A DNA stretch of 64,000 nucleotides. Source: Pollutimonas sp963706785. Lineage in GTDB: Bacteria > Pseudomonadota > Gammaproteobacteria > Burkholderiales > Burkholderiaceae_B. The DNA is taken from positions 806,001 through 870,000 of the forward strand of contig CAVPNJ010000002.1 in the NCBI GenBank assembly GCA_963706785.1. Reading direction: 5' to 3'. The position numbers and the translations under genes are program-made. The notes beneath the pieces are model-generated. The model was not told where the DNA came from and searched no databases. It saw only the letters and a list, made by a program, of their open reading frames with translations. Every line of letters starts with the position of its first letter. Position 1 is the first letter of the stretch. Positions 19,595-28,292 of the stretch are shown here, in pieces.

Positions 19595-20353
19595 ATGCTT
19601 GATCCTTGTCCCCACTGGCCCTATCCAAAATTGATCGCCCATCGCGGCGCAGGCCGCCAGGCACCCGAAAACACATTGTCATCCATACGGTTCGGCGCCC
19701 AGCATGGGTTTACCATGATGGAGTACGACGTAAAGCTTAGCAAGGACAAGATCGCGATACTTTTACACGACGACTCGCTCGATCGGACTTCAAATGGAAC
19801 CGGCTCGGCCGCCGAAAAAACGTTTGTCGAATTGTCGCAACTTGACTTCGGTTCATGGCATTCGCGCGATTATGCCGGCGAACCGGTTCCGACACTTAAT
19901 TCGATTGCCGCATATACGCAGGCCAACGGTATTCTCAGCAATATCGAAATCAAGCCATCGACTGGAATTGAAATTGAAACCGGAAGACTGGTTGCCCGCC
20001 TGGCCCAGCGGCTTTGGGCCAATGCCGAAATTCCCCCATTGCTGTCTTCATTTTCAGAAATTGCTTTGCTGGCGGCCATGGAGGAAGCACCAGACCTACC
20101 GCGGGCGCTACTTATCGAGAAAGAAGTGCCTATCGACTGGCAAAGCCGTGCCGAACGGTTGGGCTGTATGGGTTTAAATCTAAACCATAAGTACGCCACA
20201 CTGGATCTGATCAGGTCAATACGAAAGGCGGGCTACACTTTGGCCATTTGGACAGTCAACGATCCTGCCCGCGCTCAAGAACTACTGGATTGGGGCTGCA
20301 ACGCTATTGTTACCGACGAAATCCAGACCATCTCGCCTGCCTATTTTATTTGA
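19595..20353 (+). CDS. ugpQ: Glycerophosphodiester phosphodiesterase
   Basis: This cytosolic UgpQ-type enzyme of about 252 residues hydrolyses glycerophosphodiesters to glycerol 3-phosphate and an alcohol. The hallmark HRGAGRQAPENT is near the N terminus, followed by MEYDVKLSKD and LLHDDSLDRTSNG. Conserved metal ligands in IEIKP and the WTVND motif near the C terminus are present. I start at ATG 19595; a TTG at 19574 would add seven residues. No signal peptide is seen, so it is the cytoplasmic form. The gene stands between ppiD (divergent) and rlmJ. Confidence 0.9.
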   Translation: MLDPCPHWPYPKLIAHRGAGRQAPENTLSSIRFGAQHGFTMMEYDVKLSKDKIAILLHDDSLDRTSNGTGSAAEKTFVELSQLDFGSWHSRDYAGEPVPTLNSIAAYTQANGILSNIEIKPSTGIEIETGRLVARLAQRLWANAEIPPLLSSFSEIALLAAMEEAPDLPRALLIEKEVPIDWQSRAERLGCMGLNLNHKYATLDLIRSIRKAGYTLAIWTVNDPARAQELLDWGCNAIVTDEIQTISPAYFI

Positions 20354-20455
20354 TCGCGTTATTTGATTGCGCCGCCACTGCCCGGATTCCACGATCTTTG
20401 ATCATGAAATCCCGCCATACGGTAAAGCGGCAGTCTGCACCCCGAGGAAATATTC

Positions 20456-21310
20456 TTGTTTAGTTACCGACACGCTTTCCATGCCGGCAATCATGCCGAT
20501 GTTTTAAAGCACTCCGTTTTCGTACACATTCTGGATCACCTGAATCGAAAGGATGCCCCATATTGGGTAATCGACACCCATGCTGGTGCGGGACTATACG
20601 ACTTGCAAAGCGAATGGGCCCTTACCAACGGCGAGTTCACTGAAGGTTTGGATCGCGTTCTAGCCGCCGAATCCATGCCCGCCATGATAGCGCGGTATCT
20701 TGAAGAAGTTCAGTTTTTCAATCCGGATGGGATAGCGAACTTCTACCCCGGATCACCATGGCTGGCTCTACACGCAATGCGCAATCGCGATCGTCTGCGG
20801 CTATTCGAGATGCACCCTTCGGAAGTAGAGGTACTAAGGCATAACTTGTCGCAACAAGGTCGCGCTGCGCTGCGCCAGACGACGATATATCAAGCAGACG
20901 GCTTTGATGGCTTGAAGTCGCAGTTGCCCCCACCTACCCGCCGAGGCGTTGTGATCATTGATCCTTCTTATGAAGACAAGCAAGATTACAAAAAGACGTT
21001 AGTGGCGGTAAACGAGGGCTTGAAACGATTCGCGACCGGCTGTTTTGCTGTGTGGTATCCGCTGGTGCAACGGCTTGAAGCGCAGGAACTGGCACGCTCT
21101 CTGGAACGCCTCAAAACGCCATGGGTGCATGCCACCCTGACCGTACGCAAGCCGGCCGTCGATGGATTCGGGCTGCATGGCAGCGGCATGTTCGTGGTGA
21201 ACCCGCCATGGACACTTCATGCCGAACTTGCGCGAACCCTGCCGTGGCTCCGAGACAAGCTCGCGATCGACGACCGCGCTGACTTTGCACTGAGTCAACA
21301 TGGCGCGTGA
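20456..21310 (+). CDS. rlmJ: 23S rRNA (adenine(2030)-N6)-methyltransferase RlmJ
   Basis: This 284-residue SAM-dependent methyltransferase modifies A2030 of 23S rRNA. The N terminus FSYRHAFHAGNHADVLKH is the family signature. The catalytic motif IIDPSYEDKQDY (the DPPY-like motif of N6-adenine methylases) is present. Translation starts at TTG 20456, with GAGGA eight bases upstream. It follows the phosphodiesterase gene by about 100 bases. Confidence 0.94.
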   Translation: MFSYRHAFHAGNHADVLKHSVFVHILDHLNRKDAPYWVIDTHAGAGLYDLQSEWALTNGEFTEGLDRVLAAESMPAMIARYLEEVQFFNPDGIANFYPGSPWLALHAMRNRDRLRLFEMHPSEVEVLRHNLSQQGRAALRQTTIYQADGFDGLKSQLPPPTRRGVVIIDPSYEDKQDYKKTLVAVNEGLKRFATGCFAVWYPLVQRLEAQELARSLERLKTPWVHATLTVRKPAVDGFGLHGSGMFVVNPPWTLHAELARTLPWLRDKLAIDDRADFALSQHGA

Positions 21311-21316
21311 CGCAGG

Positions 21317-22051
21317 CTATAGAAATTTTTCGGCGTCTTTCAGGTAGCGCCATTGTCCAGGAGGCAGATCGCCTAAAACGATACGCCCAATGCGAACCCG
21401 TTTCAGCCCTACCACTTTAAGTCCGACCTGTTCGCACATCCGGCGGATCTGGCGCTTCTTACCCTCTTGGAGAATAAATCGCAATTGATCTTCGTTTTGC
21501 CAAGTGACATGCGCGGGCCTTAATTGCTGACCGTCTAGCGACAAACCATGATTCAGCATGGCGAGACCGTTGGTGCCGATCTTACCGTGGACTCGAACAA
21601 GATATTCTTTTTCGATTTCGGAATCGTCACTAATAAGCTGCCGTGCAATGCGTCCGTCTTGGGTCAGAACCAGCAAGCCCTGAGAGTCAATGTCCAAGCG
21701 TCCTGCAGGGGCCAGACCCCGCAAATGCCCGGGCTCGAAACGCAAGGACGATTTGTCAGCACGGTATTGAGATGCAGCGGTGATCAGCGAGGCCGCCGGG
21801 CGATAGCCTTGTTCGGCCTGACCAGACACATAGCCGACCGGCTTGTTCAACAATATCGTGACACGCCCTGTCTGACGGCGCTGAGCCTGTTTTTCGAGTG
21901 TAATTTTCTGGTCAGGCCAAGCTTTGCTGCCAAGCTCTGAAACGACAACGCCATCTACTCTGACCCAGCCTCGTTCGATATAGGCGTCGGCCTCGCGGCG
22001 CGAACAAAGACCCTGTTCGGCCATTAATTTTGAAATTCGTATTTTTTCCAT
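21317..22051 (-). CDS. 23S rRNA pseudouridine synthase, RsuA/RluB/E/F family
   Basis: This 244-residue RNA pseudouridine synthase has an N-terminal S4 RNA-binding domain (about 5-60, SKLMAEQGLCSRREADAYI) and a RsuA-like catalytic domain. The catalytic Asp lies in APAGRLDIDSQGLLVLT. The C terminus (QEGKKRQIRRMCEQVGLKVV) is typical. Overall layout is closest to RluF-type enzymes that act on position 2604, but the exact target is uncertain. It is convergent with rlmJ, seven bases apart, and divergent from ubiC. Confidence 0.88.
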   Translation of the reverse strand: MEKIRISKLMAEQGLCSRREADAYIERGWVRVDGVVVSELGSKAWPDQKITLEKQAQRRQTGRVTILLNKPVGYVSGQAEQGYRPAASLITAASQYRADKSSLRFEPGHLRGLAPAGRLDIDSQGLLVLTQDGRIARQLISDDSEIEKEYLVRVHGKIGTNGLAMLNHGLSLDGQQLRPAHVTWQNEDQLRFILQEGKKRQIRRMCEQVGLKVVGLKRVRIGRIVLGDLPPGQWRYLKDAEKFL

Positions 22052-22087
22052 GAGCAGTATTTTATGACTTTGGCGATAATATAGTTT

Positions 22088-22684
22088 ATGGAACTCTTCC
22101 CGCCTTATTACAGCGAGTGGCTGGCATCGCCCTCACCTTCTTTTAGCCGGCAACAAAAGTACTGGTTGTTTCGTCCTGGTGCACTGACTACAGGGCTGCG
22201 CACTATTGGTGACGTTCAACTTCGCGTGGTCCGCGAGCAGCCGCAAGGACTGCACCAGACGGAAGCATGGATGCTTAAGCGCAAAGCACGTTCACCCGTG
22301 TGGCTGCGTGAAATTGTCATGTCAGTAAACGGCACGATCAGTGTATTTGCCCGAAGCTTCACCCCACTGGATGCCTCACATGGCTTGTGGCAAGGGATGC
22401 GTCGTCTGCGTAGTCGGCCCCTTGCCGATATGCTTTATCACGACCCTCAAATTACGCGTTCAGCCTTCTTTGCCTGCCGCTTGACCGATCAACATCCGAT
22501 ATACCGCTCGGCACGAAATCTGTTGGGAAAACAATGCCCGCCCGCGAATTGTATGCTGGCTCGATGTTCGGTGTTCTGGCGACAAGGCCAGCCTTTACTG
22601 GTAGCGGAATGTTTTTTGCCGGACTTCTGGGCTTTAGCAGCCAAATCAGCTTACGATCAGAGCCTGGGCTTGAAAGAGCTTTAG
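22088..22684 (+). CDS. ubiC: Chorismate--pyruvate lyase UbiC
   Basis: This cytosolic enzyme of 198 residues converts chorismate to 4-hydroxybenzoate and pyruvate, the first step of ubiquinone synthesis. Family motifs include WLREIVM and the stretch ARSFTPLDASHGLW, with LRSRPLADMLYHDP following. There is no ubiA beside it. No clear ribosome-binding site precedes ATG 22088; GATAAT at 22075-22080 lies just upstream, so the transcript may have a very short leader. Confidence 0.88.
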   Translation: MELFPPYYSEWLASPSPSFSRQQKYWLFRPGALTTGLRTIGDVQLRVVREQPQGLHQTEAWMLKRKARSPVWLREIVMSVNGTISVFARSFTPLDASHGLWQGMRRLRSRPLADMLYHDPQITRSAFFACRLTDQHPIYRSARNLLGKQCPPANCMLARCSVFWRQGQPLLVAECFLPDFWALAAKSAYDQSLGLKEL

Positions 22685-22725
22685 GGTCGGCATCATACCA
22701 TTACATGGCATGCGAGCCGACGTCT

Positions 22726-23262
22726 TCAGCGCCATACGGCAATTTCGACAGGCACGCTGTCGTCTGCGGACGACACTAAAGCTGTGCCTTCTTCGATCGT
22801 GACATGCAAGGTCATGTTTCGCTTTGCCAACTGCGCAAGCGCTTCAACTTGGGTCGGACTTACTGACAGAATGCTTAGGTTTTGTACCCTGGCTACGGTG
22901 CCCTGTACGCCCTGCCACCACACCTGACTGGCGTGACCGCCATAACAAAACACCACGACGCGGTCTGACTTGCCACTTGCCTGTAGTATGCGTCGTTCAT
23001 CGGGATGGCCAAGTTCGATCCAGTTCAAAATCGTACCGGTTAGATCTTTTTCCCAAAGCGACGGCTCATCGGTAGTGCTAAGCCCACGAGTAAATGCCAA
23101 CCCCTCGTTGGCATACAAGGCAAACGCCAGTACCCTGAGCATCATGCGTTCGTCTGTCTCTGAGGGGTGGCGCGCTAAAGTAAGGCTGTGGCTATCGTAA
23201 TAGCCGCGGACCATGTCGGCCACGTGCAATTCCAGCTTGAAAATTGTGGCTCGTAATGCCAT
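22726..23262 (-). CDS. yaeQ: YaeQ family protein
   Basis: This 178-residue cytosolic protein matches YaeQ along its whole length (MALRATIFKLELHVADMVRGYY; RHPSETDERMMLRVLAFAL; SDRVVVFCYGG). The fold is related to PD-(D/E)XK nucleases, with D/E-x-K-like residues in the DERM and related segments. The biological role is not established. It is convergent with ubiC and is followed on the same strand by the gamma-glutamyltransferase gene. Confidence 0.9.
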   Translation of the reverse strand: MALRATIFKLELHVADMVRGYYDSHSLTLARHPSETDERMMLRVLAFALYANEGLAFTRGLSTTDEPSLWEKDLTGTILNWIELGHPDERRILQASGKSDRVVVFCYGGHASQVWWQGVQGTVARVQNLSILSVSPTQVEALAQLAKRNMTLHVTIEEGTALVSSADDSVPVEIAVWR

Positions 23263-23285
23263 ACATAACCTTTACATCTGCTTAA

Positions 23286-24911
23286 CTAAAAACCGACCGC
23301 CTGCCCGTCTCGACGACTGTCGCTGGCTGCCACATAGCCGCGGGCAGGATCATCGGATAAACGACATATGAACTGTCCGGCGCCGAAGTCCATATAAGGA
23401 TCATGTACCGCTTTAAGAATATGCCCCTTGGCTTGCAGGCCCAGGCTCACCGCCTCGCTGATGCCTGTCTCCAAATCGAGCGTGAAATCCCGATTGAGCT
23501 TCCAGCGCGGAGCACAACATGCCGCCTGAGGCTGCTGATCGTAATCCAGCATGCGAACCACGGTTTGCAGATGTCCTTGAGGCTGCATATCGCCGCCCAT
23601 GACGCCAAAGCTCATTACTGGCGCACCTTCGCGGGTGAGAAATCCGGGAATAATCGTATGAAATGGCCGTTTACCACCTTCGACAACATTGGGCGAAGCC
23701 GGATCCATCGAAAACCCATACCCGCGATTCTGGAGGCTGATTCCTGTGTCGGGCACGACCACGCCGGAACCAAAGCCCATGTAATTGGACTGAATAAACG
23801 ACACCATCATGCCGCTTTCATCGGCCGCCGTGAGGTAAATGGTTCCACCCGATGCAGGCCGGCCGGGGCCGAATTGCGTAGCGCGATTGCGATCAATCAG
23901 CCGGGCACGGCTGGCCAGATAGCCGTCGTCGAGCATTTGCTCGGGAGTGACTTCCATACTGCGCGGATCCGACGCATAGCGGTATAAATCGGCAAACGCA
24001 AGCTTCATCGCTTCAATTTGCAGATGCTGAGACTCAATGGAGTCTACAGGCAAGTCGGAAACATTGAAGTTCTGCAGGATACCCAGAGCCATCTGGGCAG
24101 CAATCCCTTGCCCGTTCGGTGGAATCTCATGCAGCTCATAATCGCGATATTTCTTGGAGATCGGAGTAACCCATTGGGGTTGATAATTGCGCAAATCGTC
24201 CAATGTCATGGCAGCACCGCAGCTTCGACTGAATGCAGCGATTCTTTCGGCCAGGTCGCCTTCGTAAAAATCCCTTCCCTTGCTCTGCGCAATGCGCTTG
24301 AGGGTCCGGGCGGCGTCAGGCAATGAAAATAACTCGCCGATATGCGGCGCGCGCCCTTCGGGCATGAAAGTCTGGGCAAAGCCTGGTTGGTCCTTAAGTT
24401 CGGCTGCCGCTGCGACCCATTTCCGGTGTACGACGGGCGGAACGCTGAAGCCGCGTTCGCCAATTTCGATCGCCGGCTCGAACAATGATTCAAAAGGCAG
24501 TTTGCCGTAACGCTCATGCAGAGATGCCCAACCGGCCACTACGCCAGGCACCGTTACTGTGTCCCAGCCACGCATTGGCATTTTGGCCAGACCGTGCGAG
24601 CTAACGCCATACTTGCGTTTGAAATATTCGACGTTCCAGGCCGCTGGCGCCACACCGGAAGAATTTAAACCCTGAAGCTGTTCGCCATCCCAAAGTATTG
24701 CGAAACAGTCGCCGCCCAGCCCGCAGGATACGGGCTCCACCAATACGATTGTCGCGGCAGCCGCAATGGCAGCGTCAACGGCATTCCCTCCCTTTAGCAA
24801 CATGCGCAGACCGGCTTGCGCAGCCAAAGGATGGGAGGTTGATACGACGTTGCGGGCAAAAAGCGGAGTGCGCTCGGTGCGATAAGGATTTTCCCAGTTG
24901 AACGGCTTCAT
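23286..24911 (-). CDS. Gamma-glutamyltransferase family protein
   Basis: This Ntn-hydrolase of 541 residues belongs to the gamma-glutamyltranspeptidase family, which cleaves or transfers gamma-glutamyl groups, for example from glutathione. The precursor should self-cleave before the Thr of GGTIYLTAADESGMMVSF. The N-terminal half has HPLAAQAGLRMLLKGGNAVDAAIA. I start at ATG 24911, which has GAGG upstream; the reading from 24944 is less likely. No signal peptide is evident, unlike periplasmic Ggt, so this resembles cytosolic homologues. A 5-oxoprolinase-like gene 15 kb away could act in the same pathway, but they are not linked as an operon. Confidence 0.9.
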   Translation of the reverse strand: MKPFNWENPYRTERTPLFARNVVSTSHPLAAQAGLRMLLKGGNAVDAAIAAAATIVLVEPVSCGLGGDCFAILWDGEQLQGLNSSGVAPAAWNVEYFKRKYGVSSHGLAKMPMRGWDTVTVPGVVAGWASLHERYGKLPFESLFEPAIEIGERGFSVPPVVHRKWVAAAAELKDQPGFAQTFMPEGRAPHIGELFSLPDAARTLKRIAQSKGRDFYEGDLAERIAAFSRSCGAAMTLDDLRNYQPQWVTPISKKYRDYELHEIPPNGQGIAAQMALGILQNFNVSDLPVDSIESQHLQIEAMKLAFADLYRYASDPRSMEVTPEQMLDDGYLASRARLIDRNRATQFGPGRPASGGTIYLTAADESGMMVSFIQSNYMGFGSGVVVPDTGISLQNRGYGFSMDPASPNVVEGGKRPFHTIIPGFLTREGAPVMSFGVMGGDMQPQGHLQTVVRMLDYDQQPQAACCAPRWKLNRDFTLDLETGISEAVSLGLQAKGHILKAVHDPYMDFGAGQFICRLSDDPARGYVAASDSRRDGQAVGF

Positions 24912-25009
24912 ATATATACCTCGACGCCCTTGACATAGCGGCAAGCGCGCACGGAAAAATTAAACTTGATCAAATGCCGACTCGCGGAATTTGGTCGCTG
25001 CGGGTGGCT

Positions 25010-25348
25010 TTAGAGTGCGTCGATGCCGCTTTCGCCGGTACGGATGCGAATTGCCTGTTCGACCGCCGTGACAAAAATCTTGCCGTCGCCTATTTTGCCG
25101 GTAAAGGCTGCCTTGATGATAGCGTCGATCGCGGCATCCACCATCGCCGCCGGCAACACCACTTCGACTCTTATCTTCGGTAGAAAATCAACAACATACT
25201 CCGCACCGCGATAAAGTTCGGTATGGCCTTTCTGACGCCCGAAACCCTTGACCTCGGTCACTGTGAGACCACTGACCCCGATATCGGCAAGTGCTTCCCG
25301 CACTTCGTCAAGCTTGAATGGCTTGATAATTGCCGCGACTAGTTTCAT
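25010..25348 (-). CDS. glnB: Nitrogen regulatory protein PII
   Basis: This 112-residue trimeric signalling protein senses ATP/ADP and 2-oxoglutarate and reports nitrogen status. It begins MKLVAAIIKPFKLDEVREAL, has the uridylylation loop with Tyr51 (YRGAEYVVDF), and ends with the IGDGKIFV and IRIRTGESG nucleotide-contact motifs. The absence of amtB nearby favours glnB over glnK. It lies 27 bases downstream of the YbdG-like channel gene on the same strand, so the two are probably cotranscribed. Confidence 0.93.
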   Translation of the reverse strand: MKLVAAIIKPFKLDEVREALADIGVSGLTVTEVKGFGRQKGHTELYRGAEYVVDFLPKIRVEVVLPAAMVDAAIDAIIKAAFTGKIGDGKIFVTAVEQAIRIRTGESGIDAL

Positions 25349-25375
25349 TCGATTGGCTCCGCTGTAAAGAAAAAA

Positions 25376-26629
25376 TTATCGCATGTTGGCGAAGTCACTG
25401 CCGGCGGGCGCCTGGTACAGACGCAGCGACATTTCTGGCAAGATCGCCACCAGATGATCAAAAATATTGCCCTGAATCCTTTCATACTCGGTCCAGGCGG
25501 TTTTGTTCGCAAAGCAATAGACTTCTATGGGGATGCCTTGCGATTCGGGTTCCATCATGCGTACCAGCATCATCATGTCTTGGCGGACTTCAGGGTGCTG
25601 CCGCAAGTAAGCAAGGCCATAGGCTCGAAATGTACCCAAATTGGTCAGTCGCCGTCGGTTCACATCCATGTCTGCCAGTGTGCCCAACGCACGGTTGCTG
25701 GCTTCCAGTTCGTCGCGCTTTTCGGCAAGATAGTCCTTGAGCAATGCAAAGCGCTGCAAGCCTGCAATTTCGTCCTCGCGCAAGAACCGGACAGTGCTTG
25801 CATCAATACGTAAGGTGCGCTTGATACGCCGGCCGCCAGACTCGAACATGTAGCGCCAGTTTCGGTAACTTTCGGAAAACAGCTTATAAGTCGGTATGGT
25901 TGTGACCGTTTTGTCCCAGTTTTGCACCTTCACCGTATGCAAGGCCATATCGATCACAAAACCATCGGCGCCGGCCTGCGGCATTTCTATCCAGTCACCG
26001 ATGCGAAGCATATCGTTGGATGTCATCTGCGTGCTGGCGACTAGCGACAGTAGAGTGTCTTTGAAGACCAGCAACAATACCGCGGACAACGCCCCAAGCC
26101 CTGAAAGCATCAGTAGCGGCGAACGATTGACCAAGATCGAGATGATCAAGATCACACACAATGCCCAGACGATGATTTTCGCCAGTTCCAGATAGCCCTT
26201 TATGGAACGTGTCTGCGCACGAGCGCTAGAGGCATAGATGTCCTGCCAGGCGGACAAAACCCCATTGAGCGCCATGAAAAAGAAAATCATCCCGGCGCAC
26301 AGAAATACCCGGGCGAGAATGCCACCATACCTGTCATCGACAGGCAGCACACCGATATTGCCCATGAGCACGAACATCGGGACTGCATAGCTTAGATTGC
26401 GGAATACCCGGCGTCGGGAAAGCGCTTTAGACCAGTCATCATGCCCGATGGCGGAAAGCATACGGCGCGTGATGGTGGCGAGGACGCGGGCCATGACCCA
26501 TCCGGTGATCACAACCAAAGCGGAAAGTACTAACAGTCCCAAAGCGACCTGCGCCCACAGCGCGTCGGGCATGTTGTTGCTTATCCAGTTTTGTCCCACC
26601 CAGTGGACCAGCGGATTATTCTCTTGCAT
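25376..26629 (-). CDS. Mechanosensitive ion channel, MscS family, YbdG-type
   Basis: This inner-membrane channel of 417 residues matches the YbdG (MscM) group in length and motifs. About five N-terminal hydrophobic segments precede the MscS pore helix region (LSGLGALSAVLLLVFKD). The beta domain follows (IGDWIEMPQAGADGFVIDMALHTVKVQNWD), then a cytoplasmic C-terminal region ending in IFDHLVAILPEMSLRLYQ. It gates under membrane tension during osmotic downshift. I start at ATG 26629 (MQENNPLVHW) after an AGG; the longer reading adds 34 unlikely residues. It is divergent from argH. Confidence 0.9.
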   Translation of the reverse strand: MQENNPLVHWVGQNWISNNMPDALWAQVALGLLVLSALVVITGWVMARVLATITRRMLSAIGHDDWSKALSRRRVFRNLSYAVPMFVLMGNIGVLPVDDRYGGILARVFLCAGMIFFFMALNGVLSAWQDIYASSARAQTRSIKGYLELAKIIVWALCVILIISILVNRSPLLMLSGLGALSAVLLLVFKDTLLSLVASTQMTSNDMLRIGDWIEMPQAGADGFVIDMALHTVKVQNWDKTVTTIPTYKLFSESYRNWRYMFESGGRRIKRTLRIDASTVRFLREDEIAGLQRFALLKDYLAEKRDELEASNRALGTLADMDVNRRRLTNLGTFRAYGLAYLRQHPEVRQDMMMLVRMMEPESQGIPIEVYCFANKTAWTEYERIQGNIFDHLVAILPEMSLRLYQAPAGSDFANMR

Positions 26630-26758
26630 TACTGCCTGATACCTTGTGTTGTTCAGCACTGTTACGGTCTGCGGCAAGGCCCTCGCATGCGCACAGTGAA
26701 AAAGCCCTCTAATATACCGTAACTGCCTCAAGTATTACGCCGAATCAGGAGTATGACC

Positions 26759-26787
26759 TTTAAGCGGGCCGCGCCGTCCCTTATAAT
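26759..26787 (+). promoter_or_regulatory. Candidate promoter of argH, leaderless
   Basis: A perfect TATAAT lies at 26782-26787, with a weak -35 (TTTAAG, 26759-26764) 17 bases upstream. The predicted transcription start falls on or next to the argH ATG at 26797. No ribosome-binding site lies between them. Confidence 0.45.
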
Positions 26788-26796
26788 CTTGCCACT

Positions 26797-28221
26797 ATGC
26801 CAAAAAATACCTCTTCCAATCTGCAAAATCAATTCGCAAACAAGGCCCAAGCGTGGTCTGCCCGTTTTTCCGAACCGGTCTCCGATCTTGTCAAACGCTA
26901 TACAGCGTCGGTCAACTTTGACCAGCGCCTCGCTGACTTCGACATCCAGGGATCCCTCGCGCATGCCGACATGCTTGAATCCATAGGGATCATAAGCAGT
27001 GACGACAAGGCGGCTATCGACCGCGGAATGGCCCAGATTCTGGAAGAAATCCATGCTGGTCAGTTTACATGGTCTATCGACCTGGAAGACGTACACCTTA
27101 ATATTGAAAAGCGTTTGGTCGAATTGATTGGCGATGCAGGCAAACGCCTGCACACCGGGCGCTCGCGCAACGATCAAGTCGCCACCGATATCCGCTTGTG
27201 GGTACGCAACGAGATCGACATTGCGATCGATCTTTTAAGGCAGCTGCGTCACAAACTGGCGTCTCTAGCCATGCAGCACACCGATACGATCCTGCCTGGC
27301 TTTACCCATTTGCAAGTCGCACAACCGGTCACTTTCGGGCATCATCTGTTAGCTTACGCCGAGATGTTTGGGCGTGACGCAGAGCGTCTGGCAGACTGCC
27401 GCAAGCGGGTGAACCGCCTGCCCTTGGGTGCAGCCGCGCTGGCGGGTACGTCTTACCCTATCGACCGGGAGCGGGTCGCGCGAACACTGGGCTTTGATCA
27501 GGTGTGCCGCAATTCGCTCGACGCAGTCTCCGACCGCGATTTCGCTATCGAATTCTGTGCTGCAGCAGCGCTTATCATGACGCATATCTCGCGCCTGTCA
27601 GAAGAACTGGTGCTCTGGATGAGCCCTCGAATTGGGTTTATTGACTTGGCCGACCGATTTTGCACCGGCAGCTCCATCATGCCGCAAAAGAAAAACCCCG
27701 ACGTTCCCGAATTGGCACGCGGCAAGACCGGGCGCGTCAATGGCCATCTGGTCGCCCTGCTCACTCTGATGAAAGGTCAACCCCTGGCCTACAACAAAGA
27801 CAATCAGGAAGACAAAGAAGGACTATTCGATTCGGCGGATACCATACGCGACACGCTTACCATCTTTGTCGACATGGTAGGCGGTATACGCGTCAAGGCC
27901 GAGGCCATGCGCTCTGCAGCCTTGCAAGGCTTTGCAACAGCCACCGACTTGGCTGATTACCTGGTCAAAAAGGGTGTCCCGTTTCGTGATGCGCACGAAA
28001 CCGTGGCGCACGCCGTGCGCGAATGCGAACAACGCGGCTGCGACCTGGCCGACCTACCCCTGGCTGACTTGCAGAAGTTTCATGAATTGATCGAGGAAGA
28101 CATTTTCGGTGTACTGACCCTCGAGGGTTCAGTGGCCTCGCGCAATCATATTGGCGGTACCGCACCCGCGCGAGTCAGGGAAGAAGCGGAACGGATCGTC
28201 GCGGAAACCGGCACGCTATAA
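26797..28221 (+). CDS. argH: Argininosuccinate lyase
   Basis: This cytosolic enzyme of 474 residues performs the last step of arginine synthesis, splitting argininosuccinate into arginine and fumarate. The fumarase-superfamily signature GSSIMPQKKNPDVPELARGK is present, as are HTGRSRNDQVATD and TVAHAVRECEQ. Length is normal for the family. No other arg gene is adjacent. A TATAAT only nine bases before the ATG and the lack of a Shine-Dalgarno suggest leaderless translation. Confidence 0.96.
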   Translation: MPKNTSSNLQNQFANKAQAWSARFSEPVSDLVKRYTASVNFDQRLADFDIQGSLAHADMLESIGIISSDDKAAIDRGMAQILEEIHAGQFTWSIDLEDVHLNIEKRLVELIGDAGKRLHTGRSRNDQVATDIRLWVRNEIDIAIDLLRQLRHKLASLAMQHTDTILPGFTHLQVAQPVTFGHHLLAYAEMFGRDAERLADCRKRVNRLPLGAAALAGTSYPIDRERVARTLGFDQVCRNSLDAVSDRDFAIEFCAAAALIMTHISRLSEELVLWMSPRIGFIDLADRFCTGSSIMPQKKNPDVPELARGKTGRVNGHLVALLTLMKGQPLAYNKDNQEDKEGLFDSADTIRDTLTIFVDMVGGIRVKAEAMRSAALQGFATATDLADYLVKKGVPFRDAHETVAHAVRECEQRGCDLADLPLADLQKFHELIEEDIFGVLTLEGSVASRNHIGGTAPARVREEAERIVAETGTL

Positions 28222-28232
28222 AGGGATGCACA

Positions 28233-28263
28233 GCCGGCGCCGAACGAAACAATCGGTGCCGGC
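28233..28263. terminator. Hairpin between convergent argH and rlmD
   Basis: Arms GCCGGCGCCGA (28233-28243) and TCGGTGCCGGC (28253-28263) form an 11-bp GC-rich stem with one G-U and a 9-base loop. It lies in the 71-base gap between the ends of argH and rlmD. No T run follows, so it may be a bidirectional terminator or roadblock. Confidence 0.5.
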
Positions 28264-28292
28264 CTACCGAATAATAGTGAGTAGTGCCGGTC

